A stretch of 64,000 nucleotides of DNA, taken from positions 632,501-696,500 of the forward strand of contig JAODUO010000056.1 in assembly GCA_025642075.2 (NCBI GenBank), written 5' to 3'. Below the pieces are notes generated by a model. That model was not told the DNA's origin. It did not search any database and was given only the letters and a program-made list of their open reading frames with translations. Numbering within the stretch: the first letter of the stretch is position 1; the number at the start of each line of letters is the position of its first letter. Of the stretch, positions 1 through 18,775 are shown one piece after another. A program made the position numbers and the translations under genes. The stretch comes from Ridgeia piscesae (lineage: Eukaryota > Annelida > Polychaeta > Sabellida > Siboglinidae).

Positions 1-180
1 CCTCGAGACGTGGCTGACCTGATGCGCCCATTGCATACTTCAGCTCCTTCCATTCTTCTGCCTGCTCTCACAATGTCTTCTTCCACCCAGTCGTTCGTGT
101 CCTGCCCTGTCTTCTTCTTGGTCTTCACCTTCCTCTCTTTCCGTCTACCTCGCCTTGTAAGATTGTTGTCTCTAAGGAAT
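1..180 (-). mobile_element. Possible LINE 3'-end remnant
   Basis: On the minus strand this reads as a basic stretch, GEVDGKRGRGRPRR, followed by tryptophan-containing sequence. That resembles the C-terminal tail of many non-LTR retrotransposon polymerases (the GKR-RGRP-R motif before a W-rich end). The copy is cut by the window edge, so no length or family can be given. A chance Arg/Gly-rich stretch is the alternative. Confidence 0.35.
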
Positions 181-3100
181 CAAGTCAGTTGATGTGGCCA
201 ACATGTTTAGCCTTTTGGCTGTAGTCACTAAGTAGTAGTTGTTTATGTAATTTGTTTTCAAGGATCTCTGCTTTAGTTGTTTTTATTAATAAATTATAGT
301 CTGAGGACTTTTATGTAATATTTCAACTCAAACGTTTGCTTTCTGTTCACATCTCCACTACTGTTCGCATCCGTACAGAGCTAGTCTTAGTTCACAGTAT
401 TTCACGATGACATTTCTTTGAGAACAGATCGACACGATTCTGTCAGCAGATTGCTAGGTTATCAATCTCCCTCCATGCATTTCGAAACTGTTTTTGTTTG
501 TCAATCCCGATAGATGGGCGGTGTGTGAGCTAACGCTCGCGTAGACCTACATGACAGAGTCGGTCGGTTGTCCGGTGTCGTTCGACCACATTTACAACGC
601 GTCATAGAGTCGAAGGTAGGACGAACTAGCTGCATAAATCACCGGTTCCCATTATCAGCCTCGGATATTCGAGTAAATCAGCTGATGAAAGACCGCAACA
701 CGAGCCAGATAAGTGACAATTTATAACGCACGGTTCAGTGCTGCGCGCCCAGCAAGCGGAACGAATTAATGACAGCGCCAACGATAAACGACCGCCACTC
801 TGTCGGACTGACGACAGACCAGGTGATACATCTGGGAGAACGAAGGAGAACGACAAACATCAGCAACGAGTGTCTACCATAAGCCCGTCTACATCATTAC
901 ATATTTGTTGATGTCATTTAGTAATCCCCAGAACAATGGACAATATATGGGTTCTGATATAAACATTACAATAAGAGTAGCTCTTTAAATGTAAGAGCCA
1001 GGAGCAAACTAAGACGTCACAATCATGTCGGTTCATAGAAAATACATCTACTGGACCTGAATAAGTAATTCAGTTCAATGTTCATCAAAGAAGGTATAAA
1101 TACCAAATACTCATTTTCAGGAAGCTAAATCAGAACACAGAAAGGATAGCTTAGAAAATTAAGTCATATAAAATTAAGTGAATATAATTCTACCCAAATT
1201 ACTATTACTATGTAATAAATTAGCCTACCATTTGCATTGACTTTCAACTTGTCATTAAAGGGAAGGATGACAAATCTTATTGTGTTTAATGCCGCTGAAA
1301 AAGTAACGTACGCACAAACGACGTAATTCGGTAGCGTTTAGATTTTAGTGAGACCTTCAAAGTATATCTCCGTCAACAATGATTGCGGTCGTGTTGCTAT
1401 GACTCTCCTCTTTAGTGATGCAATTAAATGTAATACTGCAATTAATATGTCACCGCCATTTTACGCGAGTGTCTAACTGTGCGTATGTGCGCGCATTATT
1501 AATTGCGCCTTTTCCTGAACCAATATTTGAAATAACAAAGATGCTTCCTACTGTAATTTGTACTGAAACCAGAACACCGACTGACAATCGGCTATTCAAC
1601 CACTCACATTACACTTGAGTGTCGTCTTTCACTGTTGCCTGTTCGCTTGCTTCTGCGTGTCTCACTGTTCATCTTGAAAATGCAACTGTTCTTGCCTAAC
1701 AAAACCAAGTCGGGTTGCTCAGAAATAATAATAATTAGGTTGTCGTATTTGAATGTGCCATGCTTAATTGGGCGAATGTACTCCATGCGCTTGATTACAT
1801 AACAGGTGTGTGTGTGTGAGTGAGTGAGTTTTACGATAAACTATTGTTAAGGTATTTCAGGTTTGTCTGTTTTGATACGTTCTACGTCTCCTAACTCAAC
1901 AAATAATTTGATTTCCCATCACATTTCAGTTCTGCTCTGAGACATTCGTGTCAGCACCAATTGTTACTTCAAGGTTTTCTTTTATGGCGCAATAATGCGA
2001 TGAAATACAATAGACGAGTACACAAAAGCCACCATCTGCTCCTAGGTTACCAGAAGCTGAGCTACGTGCATGACATTAGCATCGTAAACTGGTCGCATAT
2101 ATCTTTCTTGAAGTTAAACGGGTGCATTTAGCTCCTAGACTATCGATCATAAATCTGTTTGCTTGTCTGGGCCATTCGCAAAGTCGAAGATCGCGCGATC
2201 AGGACCGTGCTCGACACGAGTTGCAGATGTAAGGTGTTGTGATTGGCTGTCTTGGCATAGTCTACATAGTATTGATGACGTCCCAACATTGCGATAATAT
2301 CAGAATGCGACACAATGAAGTAGGCCACCTACAATAATACATGAAAACCACACAGAAATATTCTGTCATATTTTAAACCACCGTTAGAGATGATCTCTAC
2401 CGAGCTACAGGTGAATACCAAAGATTTTGTATCTAGAAAGACAATAGATCTTAATTAAACTAGCAAATTATATAGTATTCTCCGGATACCACTATTTGGA
2501 AGTAGACACACGACGCATAAACGGTTTCCAGGAGTGGTCACGTGACGTCGAAATTGCTGAGTACCATTGAAAAGTTGTGTTGCGTTAAAACTAAACTTCC
2601 AGTTGATCCACTTGTCCGCTGTCTCGAAACATTCGCTGTAAACATCAGTCAACAACCAGTTTACACCCGTCCACATACGGCACAAACTCTAGAATGAATA
2701 CGAACCTTTACCAACGGCAAATATCGAGGACGTTTCATTTTCCGAAGGGTCGTAGATATTTCGCAGAAAGTATGATGCTGACTTGCAAACCGTCCGGAAG
2801 CAAAACGTTGACATGAAGGTGTGAACTAGCGCACATACTGTCATTTGCGCGGGACGGTGAATTGTGTCACCAGCTAAGATTGTAGACAACGTTTTGTTCG
2901 GACTCAGATTTTGCTCATAGAGCAACTGGGACGTTTTCGGTGTGTAGAAGAACGACGATGTAGTAGCCACCACACATCAAACGGAGCAGAATGGACGGGT
3001 TTCGGGGGACAGCTATTGAAGTTTGTTACGTCACTGCGTCTGATGCTATAAAAATGTGATAAAAAGTAATGCGAACAATAAAAGTGGATCGGTATGCAAC

Positions 3101-4880
3101 AAACGACGGCCATTTGTGCACGGGTCTCACCGTTACAATGGAAATTGCGCCACTTTCGCGTGTGGGCATGCTAAATAACATACCACCACTGAGTTTGTGA
3201 GCAAGATTCGTGATGAAATCCGACAGATTCACGACTTTGTTTGTGCGATATGCTATATTATTGCCACCTTATATCAGTGTGGCAAAACTATTATGTAGCT
3301 CTTTTATGACACACAACTGTCACGTATGCGCATTCGCAAAAGGCGGACATTTGGGAAATATCGTTGTAGTATTGGTGCACTGGGGAAGCATTTGAATTTT
3401 GTGAAATTCAAATATTGTGTGGAATAGTTCTTGTAAAAGTTTGGTATTTACGACAACTACTAAAAGTAAATATTATGTTGTCACTTTTCCTGACACACAT
3501 GTTTTGGGGCCAACATTTCAAGCCATCAATTTTGGGGTCAACTTCTCGTATAAGACGAACAACCTTTCTCGCCTGTCAAACACACCTCTCAATAGTCACG
3601 TGACGAGCCTAAATTAAGTACGAATAGTATATGACACAATAGGCCTGTAGTAGTTTTGCAATCAGTCGTGTTTTCATTCTCATCGATTTTACATTTGCCA
3701 TTAGTGGGTCGCTCTAATCACTCACTGTTTCTACAGTGCAGCCAATTAACACAGTGAAGTGGTTACCTTTGATACGCAGCTCACTGAAAAGCCTCACATT
3801 ATGCGTTATGTTCTTCGGCTTCATATCCTGTCGGTCCTTAAAGCTCAGACATCCTCGTGTGCTTTGCCCTCGCCCACATGATCCGTGTGTTGCCGCTCTA
3901 TTATTCGTAAATCCATCGGTCAGCTTTTTAGGCCGCCCGATGAAGATATCACGCCGCTGGTCATATGCGGGCCGCTGTTTTTTCTCATTATATGAAGAGG
4001 ATGTTTAGGGTTGTATTTCAATGGATGTTTAAGTGTAATACTTGCTATGGAGATACAACAGGTTGCGTTCACCGTTAAAGGTTGGATGACTACGGGGCCA
4101 TATCATGGGAAAATAAGCAAAAAAATTACTATACACTAAAATATTATGTATTTTACTGTTATTAGAATTCATCATGCAAATATAATATTCCAGCTGACTT
4201 GTTGGAATTGCATACTATTTCACGTGGAAGTGATCCATGTTATTTCGGATTGTTTATCTATGAAAACAACCTTTGTTTTGAAGATATTGTAGTTGGGAGA
4301 CACATTTAGAGTTCACCACTTTGTAGGGGGTTTAAATCGACAAGTACGTCGAACAAAGTTATGTCTTGTCAGCAACTCTGTGACGGCGGGGAGAGTGGGC
4401 TCCGTGTCTTTCTTCAACAAACCTGCACTATCTGTCGCCTTGCTTTTTGAATACGTTGCAGTCGATTTTTGGGTTGGTGCGAGGCGATCTTGAGCAGATG
4501 CCGGGTAGAATGCGGTGAAGATGCCGGGTATGCCGTGTGGGACCGCCCGACTTTACTGTCAAGTCCGGGTGGACATGACGACAATGGTTCCGTAAACTAC
4601 CAGTGCGCGCGCCGTGTATTGTTGACTTGTCAATTCAGAGATGAATATAGGGTTGAATTCCATTCATAATCATACGTCGCAACGACTGCAGTTTGACGGG
4701 CGAGACTCCGCTAATGTCTCACAGTCGCTCATCTATTGTTTTCAAGACCGATGATTTAACCAATTTGATTTGCTCGATGCAGCGAATGTATGACGTACCA
4801 CGCGTTTCCAACCGGGATTCGTCTTCGCTCCTTCGTGTTGTTGTTGTATTGAGCTATTCAATCGAATAGTACTTAACAGT
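181..4880. other. No recognisable gene
   Basis: No exon, RNA gene or element could be recognised here. Short open frames are scattered on both strands without family motifs. A small GT tract lies near 1806-1828 and a 10-bp inverted repeat near 3389-3413. Upstream TMEM26 exons might lie in this stretch or beyond the left edge, but none could be identified. Confidence 0.4.
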
Positions 4881-6658
<1,778 letters not shown>

Positions 6659-6687
6659 TCTCTCGTCCTCTCTCGTCCTCTCTCGTC

Positions 6688-6737
<50 letters not shown>
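6659..6737. repeat. CT-rich microsatellite
   Basis: Three copies of a decamer TCTCGTCCTC lead into an uninterrupted CT dinucleotide run. The pattern suggests the decamer grew out of the dinucleotide tract. Confidence 0.9.
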
Positions 6738-6740
<3 letters not shown>

Positions 6741-7756
6741 TGTCTCGGTAGCATGTGTCCAGAGCATCAGACAATCAGTCGAAATATTTTCTGATCGAAT
6801 CCTTTTATTTCCGTTTCGAACCAGGAGCAATTTCGTCCATACCACGTTGCTGTAGTTCATTCAGAAATTTGAATGAGTAGCTGTGGTTGGCATTTTTGTA
6901 AGATTAGTGTTACAACATTTGCAGCGTCGCTTAAAATTTCTCAACATTTCTAATGACGTAAATTTACTCCCTTTCCCGGTCATGTTGTCGTAAACGTGGC
7001 TGGTGGAAATACTGCGTAAGTCACGTTCAGGATTGTTACTATGTTCAACATGTATGATACTATTTCACAAACATTCGTAATACTACTAACAGCACAGACC
7101 ACTTAGTTAAACAATTTTTCTTCATCCTTGTTCCCGTCTACGGCTGTGATATTTAGGCTTTATAATGTAGTGCTATTTTTGTTGGAGCCCCTCAACTATG
7201 TTCTGCCAGCAGTCTCCTCTGTAACCATAGTATTGGTCTTCCTACTTTCTAAAACCCCCTACACGCAGTCCTATCACACGAGATCTTCTATTTTCCTGTA
7301 TTCTTTACGTTTCTTCTCATTTAGACTCCTCAGCTCTCTGCATGCAGCCAGTCTTGTCAGATGACCCAGTTTTTCTTATGAATGTCGCCGTTTGCCACGT
7401 CCTCCGGGCCAGACATACACCCCGGGTTACACGAGAAAGAATATCCAACTTGATTTGTTTTTCCTGTCCATTATGAAACCCCATAAACTGATGTGCTTTT
7501 GCATCTCTTCCTCTGACTGCCCATCATTGGTAACCACTCAAGTTACATATGTCCACCCACTTGGTCGGTCTCATTCACATCCAACCTGACGATTAACTCT
7601 CCACTCTCATGTCCCACATCACTGCTGTCGTTTCACGGTTCACCGACATTCCCTGCTTCTTGAACATGTCCTTTCGTTCCTCCAACAGTTCTTGCTAACA
7701 TCACGGAACATGTCTCAGGATAGTTCTTTCCCAAATCAAAAGCTTACATATTTCAT

Positions 7757-7928
7757 ATCCAAATCAAAATGTTTCTTTTTACCTGTAGAGGCTTTCGTCT
7801 GACGTTACACCTCGACGTCTTCAGTACTAATGACGAATGACGTCATTGTACACATGGGGCAGCTCGTAATTGCCCTATCTCTGTTCATTGCTATCTCTAC
7901 AGGTAAAAAGAAACATTTTGATTTGGAT
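7757..7928. repeat. Perfect 34-bp inverted repeat with 104-bp spacer
   Basis: The arm at 7757-7790 (ends in ACCTGTAGAG) is exactly reverse-complementary to the arm at 7895-7928 (starts CTCTACAGGT). The spacer holds a palindromic AATGACGTCATT, which contains a full TGACGTCA CRE-type site. It lies 63 bp upstream of the first recognised TMEM26 exon, so it is presumably intronic. It may be a small foldback element; no clear target-site duplication is seen at its edges. Confidence 0.85.
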
Positions 7929-7990
7929 TTGAAAAATGAAAACGTATGACTTCTTGCTAACAATAACAGCGTATTTCGTTTTGTTTACAG

Positions 7991-11385
<3,395 letters not shown>

Positions 11386-11876
11386 TGGTAGAACTCGATT
11401 AAACCTCAACTCGATATGTTTCAGACGCGTCCAGCGCCCGACGCAACCGTCAACGGCACGACAATGACAACAGATTTTGCGACGTTGACATATTGTGTTT
11501 CATTTTCTGCCGGAGTGTCGATTCATGCACCCATTTATGCTCAGATCACGATGTTTGCTATAGCTAAGCCAACACACCAATATGTCTTCAATTCATCTAC
11601 GCGCCGACGTTAGCAAAGTTCACGGATATTGTTACCTGGCTGAGTATATAACTGTGATAAATTTATTTTATCATACCTCATTATAGAGAGATATTTACAT
11701 GTTGTTCTAGATGTATTTACTTTGCAATTCATAAGCACCTTTATATACGTGTGGTGCAGTTCATGTCGATGTTATATACAAACATCACGTATGCGAGCCC
11801 ACGATAACCGTATACCGTTTTGTGATGTTCTTGTCCTTACCCTGAAATGTAGGCAACTGATGTCTATGTATAACAC

Positions 11877-11882
11877 AATAAA
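11877..11882 (+). terminator. Candidate poly(A) signal for TMEM26
   Basis: AATAAA lies 492 bp after the TMEM26 stop codon. No transcript evidence is available, and other weak signals exist nearby. Confidence 0.4.
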
Positions 11883-11885
11883 GGG

Positions 11886-12005
11886 AATTGCGCATGCATA
11901 TTATATACCATATTATATTCATGACATTTATACGTACATTCGTAATGTAACACATATTTGTTGTTACATACTTTTTCAGTCGCTTTCCAATGTATAACTA
12001 CACAT

Positions 12006-12066
<61 letters not shown>

Positions 12067-14438
12067 ATATATAATATAAAAAAAAAACTATATAAACACA
12101 AAATAAAAAACAAACACAACATAAAAAACACACATAACATAAACACACACACCAACATACTATATACACAATAAAAATATACTATATATATATATAATAT
12201 CATCCAATCATTTCTAAACTGTACGAACGTTTTTATTTCAAAAACATATGCATTTATTACATTGCGTATTCTTCTCGGGTCTTGTGGCTCATACGGTTGT
12301 AAAATGGAAGCTTTTCCTGGCACATACTGTATCTAGTAGTTATAACTGAAAAATGTGTCGGGACACTGGTTTAACGTTACAGTATACATCATTGATTATG
12401 CCAATGTTAGAGTGCTAACTAGGGTGTTTTTGTATTGGCCTTTAGTAATGCAAGTAAGCAGGTTATTTGGTATGTTTTGTTGTTAATTACTACATCGTGT
12501 ACGTACACATATTAGGCTATTAATCCACGCATATAACTGACTTCCGAGACAGATGCAAACCAATTGTCTTGCATTGAGTTGTGGATCAATTCAGAATACA
12601 GATGTCACAGGTAATTTTTTACCGTTCTGTCCTTAAATGTGTGTGAATATTGTAGACACCTAAGCAAGAGACCTAACTTCGAAGCAGTAAAGTAAGAGGT
12701 GAAATCACAGCTGTATTCGAGTTAATTGCATGGTAATTCGAGTTTATCACCGGCGTGACTGTATTTCATGAAATGGTGCGACATAATAACCACGATTACG
12801 CATTCAATTTGAAGTAACACGACTGAATTTCCTCAATCTTTTATATTATTCTCACAATAGTATTGCTGCGTTCTACGCCGCACCATTCTTTTGAACTAAC
12901 GTCGATCACCTGGATGCATTTTTCATCAATTGTTTGTCCGGATTACCAATTGTACCATAACGTAATTTCGTTCTTGTGAAATGATATCCAGATGCCAAGC
13001 TTTCATGATTATGAGAATTCGAATTAACGAATTCACCTCACCGATTGTGATGACGTGTTCAGTCGCACCATTCCAGAAAAACGGTTGTCTGCGTCTTGTC
13101 GAGAAACAGCAGGTTACACACATTGGCGGCTCTGAAACCGTGAACAAGTGCGATATTAATGATGCAGGACTTCGGATTATTTCTGCCTAGTTACGATAGC
13201 GGCAAACTGCTTAAGAAAAAACAGTCGACAAATTAGTTACTCCGTAGCCGCTATCTCGACTAAGCAGAATGATTCGAGACGACTCGGCTGTGTTGGGATT
13301 GATTGCTCTCGTGCCTGTGATTCCTAACAATGCATCATCACCCGCCAGTCTAACCTGCTTGGATGTTAGGTAACTTGTTGCCTGAACTGGTCACTGGAAC
13401 TAAATCTAGTGATCGGATTTTAAAATGTTTTGAATAAACGTTGTTAACAATATACATACGAGTATAACAATGCTGATATCATATTTTTTGTGGTAATTAT
13501 TGTCAAAGATGTAAGGGAAATCTAAAGAAAAATGTTACGAATTCTCCCTTAAAATATTTTAGTTAAGATTTTGTATATTATAATGATACAATTTAGCAAT
13601 TGATTATTTTCTATGAAGCTATATTAAACTGGCTACATTTAATATATTCTCATACTGATACATTTTGTTGTCAGTAAATCAAAACAAAAGTGTATCTCCA
13701 TCTTATGAAACGGGAACGTTACAACATTTTTAATATAACGAATAACTATGTATACATATAATGCACATACATTATGCTACTTTGTTGTTAGAAATAGAAA
13801 CAATAAGTTACATATGGTTTATTAACATGATAACTACTTCACATGCAATGTCTACATTAGCCTATATAATTCAAGAACAAGATAACATTTCATTCTCGAA
13901 TTGAGTGATGTTTTCTCAATAAGATTTTCAGAAACATCAATGTATGATGTGTCCAGAAATAACCATACAGGCCGGGCACATGATATCTTTCTAAGAGACA
14001 AACCAACCGTGCGGCCTGGATGCTTTCGGTGATGTAGCACACAATGGAAAGTACGGCTAATTAATGTGAAGAACAAACCATAAAAAGGATGTAACTGACA
14101 AAAACAAATGGGTTCTACGCGATGGTTCAAATTCATCAACCTGTTTATGACAATCTTCAAAAGCTATTTCTTTCACGATGACCCCATCAAATTGTCACTG
14201 CAAGCTATTACTGTTAACGACAAGCCCCAACAGTGTCATTATCGGTTATTCCGTGTAAATTAATAAATATTGTACAACTAACGTTCGAATGTTTTTTTAA
14301 TTCAGAAAAATAGTCAACTACGATTTTTGAATCGCACATTCACGAAAGGTATATTTAGAAAGACAATGCTGCCTTGCCTAAATATTTTACATTTGATATT
14401 ATGCTTGTGTGGTTTCACCTGATTGTTTGGAATACATT

Positions 14439-14501
<63 letters not shown>

Positions 14502-15542
14502 TAGAAGACGCGCTCTACAGCGCCGTTGCTGAACAGCAGTCGACTGTGTGACGCTTTCCGAATATGCAAAATAAACCATATATTCATAGACAAATTTGTA
14601 AAATAAAACAAAAACTTTTATCCACTCTGTGCAAATGTAAAAATAAAAGAGACATTTATATAATAGACCTACAACAGGAATCATTATTAAATCATGCGCT
14701 TATACAAATGTAGCGGGCGGCCTTACTGCTGTTGCACTGAGTAAAGCTAAATGCATTTTATGTAATCCGACGCGAATGAGAAAGTACCTATAATAATATA
14801 TCATTTATATCCAGGCAACCATTAGTAATATCATAATAATTAAAATAAGGCGACATTATTCACGTAATGTTGGAAATGTTGCTCTCCAGAGACGCCTGTG
14901 CCTGACCACAAACATCGAGAACTCCTGTACTCGTGTCAGCAGCCTGTTAGTTAGCTAGTTGTGCCACTTGCCCGTACCGACACGGGCCACCTGACACGGT
15001 TGCTCTTGAGATATCTCCTGCCATGCCGCTGCGCTAGAGCTTGAGGAAAGAGAAATCGGCTAGTCGTGGCTTGTGTGGACTTCTTCTTTGAATGATTGTT
15101 GGTGATTGGACTATCAGGTTCTCTTGACGCTCGACGTCACCAGGCGGCCGCTGTGGCAGTTGTTTCATTAGTTCCACCATGTACTCGTGACCCCGCTAAT
15201 TCGTGTCGTCCAATGTCGGCGTCAACGGTGTCTTCGGTTAGCAGCAAGTCCCGCCGGTGTGTCGCGAAAATACTGTTTGCCGTGACGCAAAAGATTTTTA
15301 TTTAAATTTTATAATGCTCCTTCAATTTGACAATATTTTAAAGATGAATTTCCGTTATGAACTCGTTACCTGGTGAAACGGCCTGCGGGCAGCCTCAGCA
15401 ATTACCGATGCATATATTGTAAGTTTTATAACAACCACTGTAAACGTGTTAACATTCTTAGGATGGAAAAGTATTGTTTTAGCAAACGAGATTAATTTTT
15501 GCTCTTGAATACGCACCGAACATAGCGACAACAGGAGGAGAA
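11886..15542. other. Intergenic, AT-rich, no gene recognised
   Basis: Contains TA microsatellites at about 12006-12075 and 14442-14498. The stretch near 14930-15300 is more GC-rich, with an open frame at 15096-15305 rich in Ser, Arg and Val. It has no recognised family and no supported splice sites. Confidence 0.4.
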
Positions 15543-15935
15543 GGTCCATGTTTGCGAAAACAACTGGATAAGAACAATGATGGGATTGAAGAGAGCGGAT
15601 AAGAGAAGAATGGACGAACTGAGAGTGGAGGTTGGAGTTAAGGAAAGCTTTACGAGGAAATTGGTGAGGAGAAGGTTCAAACGGCCCAGTCAAGTGGAAA
15701 GAATGGGAGATGAAAAACTAACAAAGAGACCAGATGCCCAGAAATTGGAAAAAGGAGGCGAGGAAGACCGAGGATGTGATGGGAGACTGCGTTAAGAGAG
15801 ATTTGGAAGAGTGGGAGGAGAATGGAGAACAACAGCAAAAGATAGGAGTTGGAGACAGTTGATAGAGAACATAGTGAAATAAAAGTGAGGAAAGGCAAGA
15901 CGAAGAAAAAGACCCATGAGAACAGTGATCCCAAG
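15543..15935 (+). mobile_element. LINE reverse-transcriptase C-terminal fragment
   Basis: Reads MMGLKRADKRRMDELRVEVG, then VERMGDEKL in the same frame. GRPRM, DLEEW and WRQLIENIV-like pieces follow in shifted frames. This is the usual tail of a widespread non-LTR retrotransposon family (ADKRRMDELR, GHVERMGDEKL, GRPRMRWEDCVKRD). Frameshifts make it non-functional. A second copy of the same family lies at 48716-48966 on the other strand. Confidence 0.75.
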
Positions 15936-18775
15936 ACGAGAACAACAACTTCGATAGAAGCAATACAAATCGAACACAATTGTGTATATCTTCCCGTAAT
16001 TTGGGCGTGGGGATACCAGTCTATTAATCATTTCAAGATGTATGCAAACACTACTCCCCACGTAAAACTGCGGTGCATTACGTCAAAGCGCATTTGTCTT
16101 CCCCATAACGAGACCCCCGGAAGAGGACGTAATTCAACAAGTGCCGGCATGCAATACTAAAACAAAAGGAAATAAAGCAATCTGTCTGACACATCGATGG
16201 AATCTGTGTAATACGATCGATTGATATCATTACCGCCGCCTACCCGCTATCACAGACGCGGCTGTAATATAAACGGACTGACATTATTTAAACTGTTGGC
16301 TGCACACTTTGCTATGCGTCGTTAATGCACAGCGAATGCGTCACGCTCGACTGACCCACGAATCGGGTGTATTTTACTGCACCAACGTGGCGTAGTGATT
16401 CTCAATCAGTGACTGAAAGCGGATAAATTATGCCTGACTGCGACAACCGAACGTAGGAGTATTCATGAGCAATGCCCCTAAAACAGGACTGTCGTATCGG
16501 TCTTAAGTCACTTGTTGACGAAGGAGCACTATATATTGCGACACTGTCGCTTTGCTCTTGATGTTTACTCAGGCAGATGAAGATATTGTTCGACCATTAC
16601 GCTGTGTGACTTCCGGGGATTGTTTCATTGCAACGTGACAAGATATATACGATACAATCAAAACTTGAATCACTAATGAAGTTCTTAATGGAAAACATGC
16701 TAGTATTACTTACCACGTGATGTGGTTACCGTCAAGAAATACAGCGTTTACTTACTTACTTACTATTACACAACAGTGACTTATTATTGTTATTTTACAC
16801 ATATTTTCACAAGTTGCGATACGTTATTATAATTGTATACGCATTGTGTTGGGTAGGAGATTTAATGCCACAAACTAGCAATAGCTAGTATGTATGTATG
16901 TATGTATGTATGTATGTATGTATGTATGTATGTATGTATGTATGTATGTATGTATGTATGTATGTATGTATGTATGTATGTATGTATGTATGTATGTATG
17001 TATGTATGTATGTATGTATGTATGTATGTATGTATGTATGTATGTATGTATGTATGTATGTATTCCACAATAGCACAGCCCCGATAACACAGCGTGGCTT
17101 CAGCGAATGTGCGAATACATCTAGAGTTCTACATCAACAGTCAGACATCATCTCGTTAGAAATGACACGTAAATACTGTCTCGTCAAACGTGACCTGGAT
17201 ATGTCCATACGTCACACCCGCTAACAATGTTTCCTACTTGAGAGGAAGTGCAGGACATCCAGTGTGCCCAGCTGATAGGAAAGGTCCGGCGCCATTGCGA
17301 TGGCAACGATGTCGGTTACTGTCGCGGCGCCGCTTTTTGCGGATGATAAATCAGTTGGGTGCGGGAGCGCGAGCGAGCGGCCACGGAGCACGGTCAGCGA
17401 TGCGACCAGTGGAGCGCGCTGTCGACGCCGTTTGTTAGGGCGCTATGTTTTCACAACCTCTGCTAAACGGCGAGAAACGCCGCTCAGAAAAACGGCACCA
17501 TAGCTTCTGTCGAGCTAAGTGCATTGCAATGAAGTCCAGTCATTACATTATTAGTATTACGGCCGCCATCATGAAGTCTGTCTCACTGCAGCAACAGTCA
17601 TTTTGTGAAGGTGCCCACAACGACGCCAAAGTCCAAAGATCATGTTCCTGTTTCTATTATTTAACGCGTTCTAAGACTATAGTTACAAATCCAGTTACAA
17701 AGTATCCCAAATATCATTTGTGTCAATGGAAAGTACTTTTTCCCTCTTTAATACTGTTCCTATAACGTTTGGAAATGTCAACGAAACTCCTTGCGATGGA
17801 AGCATTCCCAAACCTTGAGCTAACAGCTGACATCGTTTTAAACTATGCGTCATCTTTTTAGTGAGTTAGCACGAAGACCACCGCTACATAGTAACATAGG
17901 TTCTCCCCGAGTAGAATATTTGTCATATGTGACTCAGAAGGACATCACTGATCAACGTACAATCAGACCAATGACAAAGATGGCCAGACAAAAGCCTGTC
18001 AACGCAGTCCTGTATGAAACCATATCGACATCATTTTGATATAGTTTTCAGTCTGAACTAACCTTGATATGTAATACACTTAAATAACCTTTAACTGTAC
18101 GGAAGGATATTATCAATCAACCTACAGATGACGAAGTTTGTTACAGCAACAGTTATACTACGTAAACATTGGCTTAATAGGCCCTACTTTATCAATGTAC
18201 ACTTTCATTGTTGGTCGGTTTGATGCTTCACGGTTCGTGTGAGTATAATAGAAGTTAGTCATCCAAACCTGCGGAAGCGGAGTGATTCCCAATATTTAAT
18301 TGAGGGCATCGATATACGCTGTCACACTGTTTACATCAGTTGCATTGAAAGCTACTATATTGACTATCTTGTTTCAGTATTTTACAAGGGCAATTTAAAT
18401 CAGTACACAATATGCTAAAAGGAAAACCAATTCAGTTGGACTGGATTGTTTAAAAACATTCGTGAAAATTGTAAATTAACGAATAAACCAATGGATGATT
18501 GTATTTAAATGTACTATTTTGAAATTATATTTAATTGAATTTTAGCATTCAGGTTACTGCAACTTTGCATACGCATAGAAGTCCAATCCTCGAATGGTTT
18601 CTGAATAAATCACAAAGGAAGACAGAGGTATTTGAGACGTTTTATTTTAATACGTACGATAAAATTATATTCCTAAATCAGAATTTTTACTTACATAAGT
18701 TATTTGTAGACGTTTTGCGACAAATAAAATGTCTAGCATGAATAGATAAATACAGATAGCTTACACAAATAAGGT
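15936..18775. other. No recognisable gene; one CpG-dense patch
   Basis: The region holds a (GTAT)n tract, listed separately. A CpG-dense stretch at about 17285-17450 stands out sharply from its AT-rich surroundings (GCGGCGCCGC, GAGCGCGAGCGAGCGG). It could be a promoter or a first exon of an unrecognised gene. No protein family match was seen. Confidence 0.35.
16888..17063. repeat. (GTAT)n microsatellite
   Basis: About 44 uninterrupted copies of a tetranucleotide. Open frames on both strands (MYVC and IHTY repeats) are artefacts. Confidence 0.97.

Noticed and set aside
15849..16160. Lys/Thr-rich open frame as a separate gene
   Set aside because: Its first part overlaps the degraded LINE tail, and the rest has no motif or splice support.
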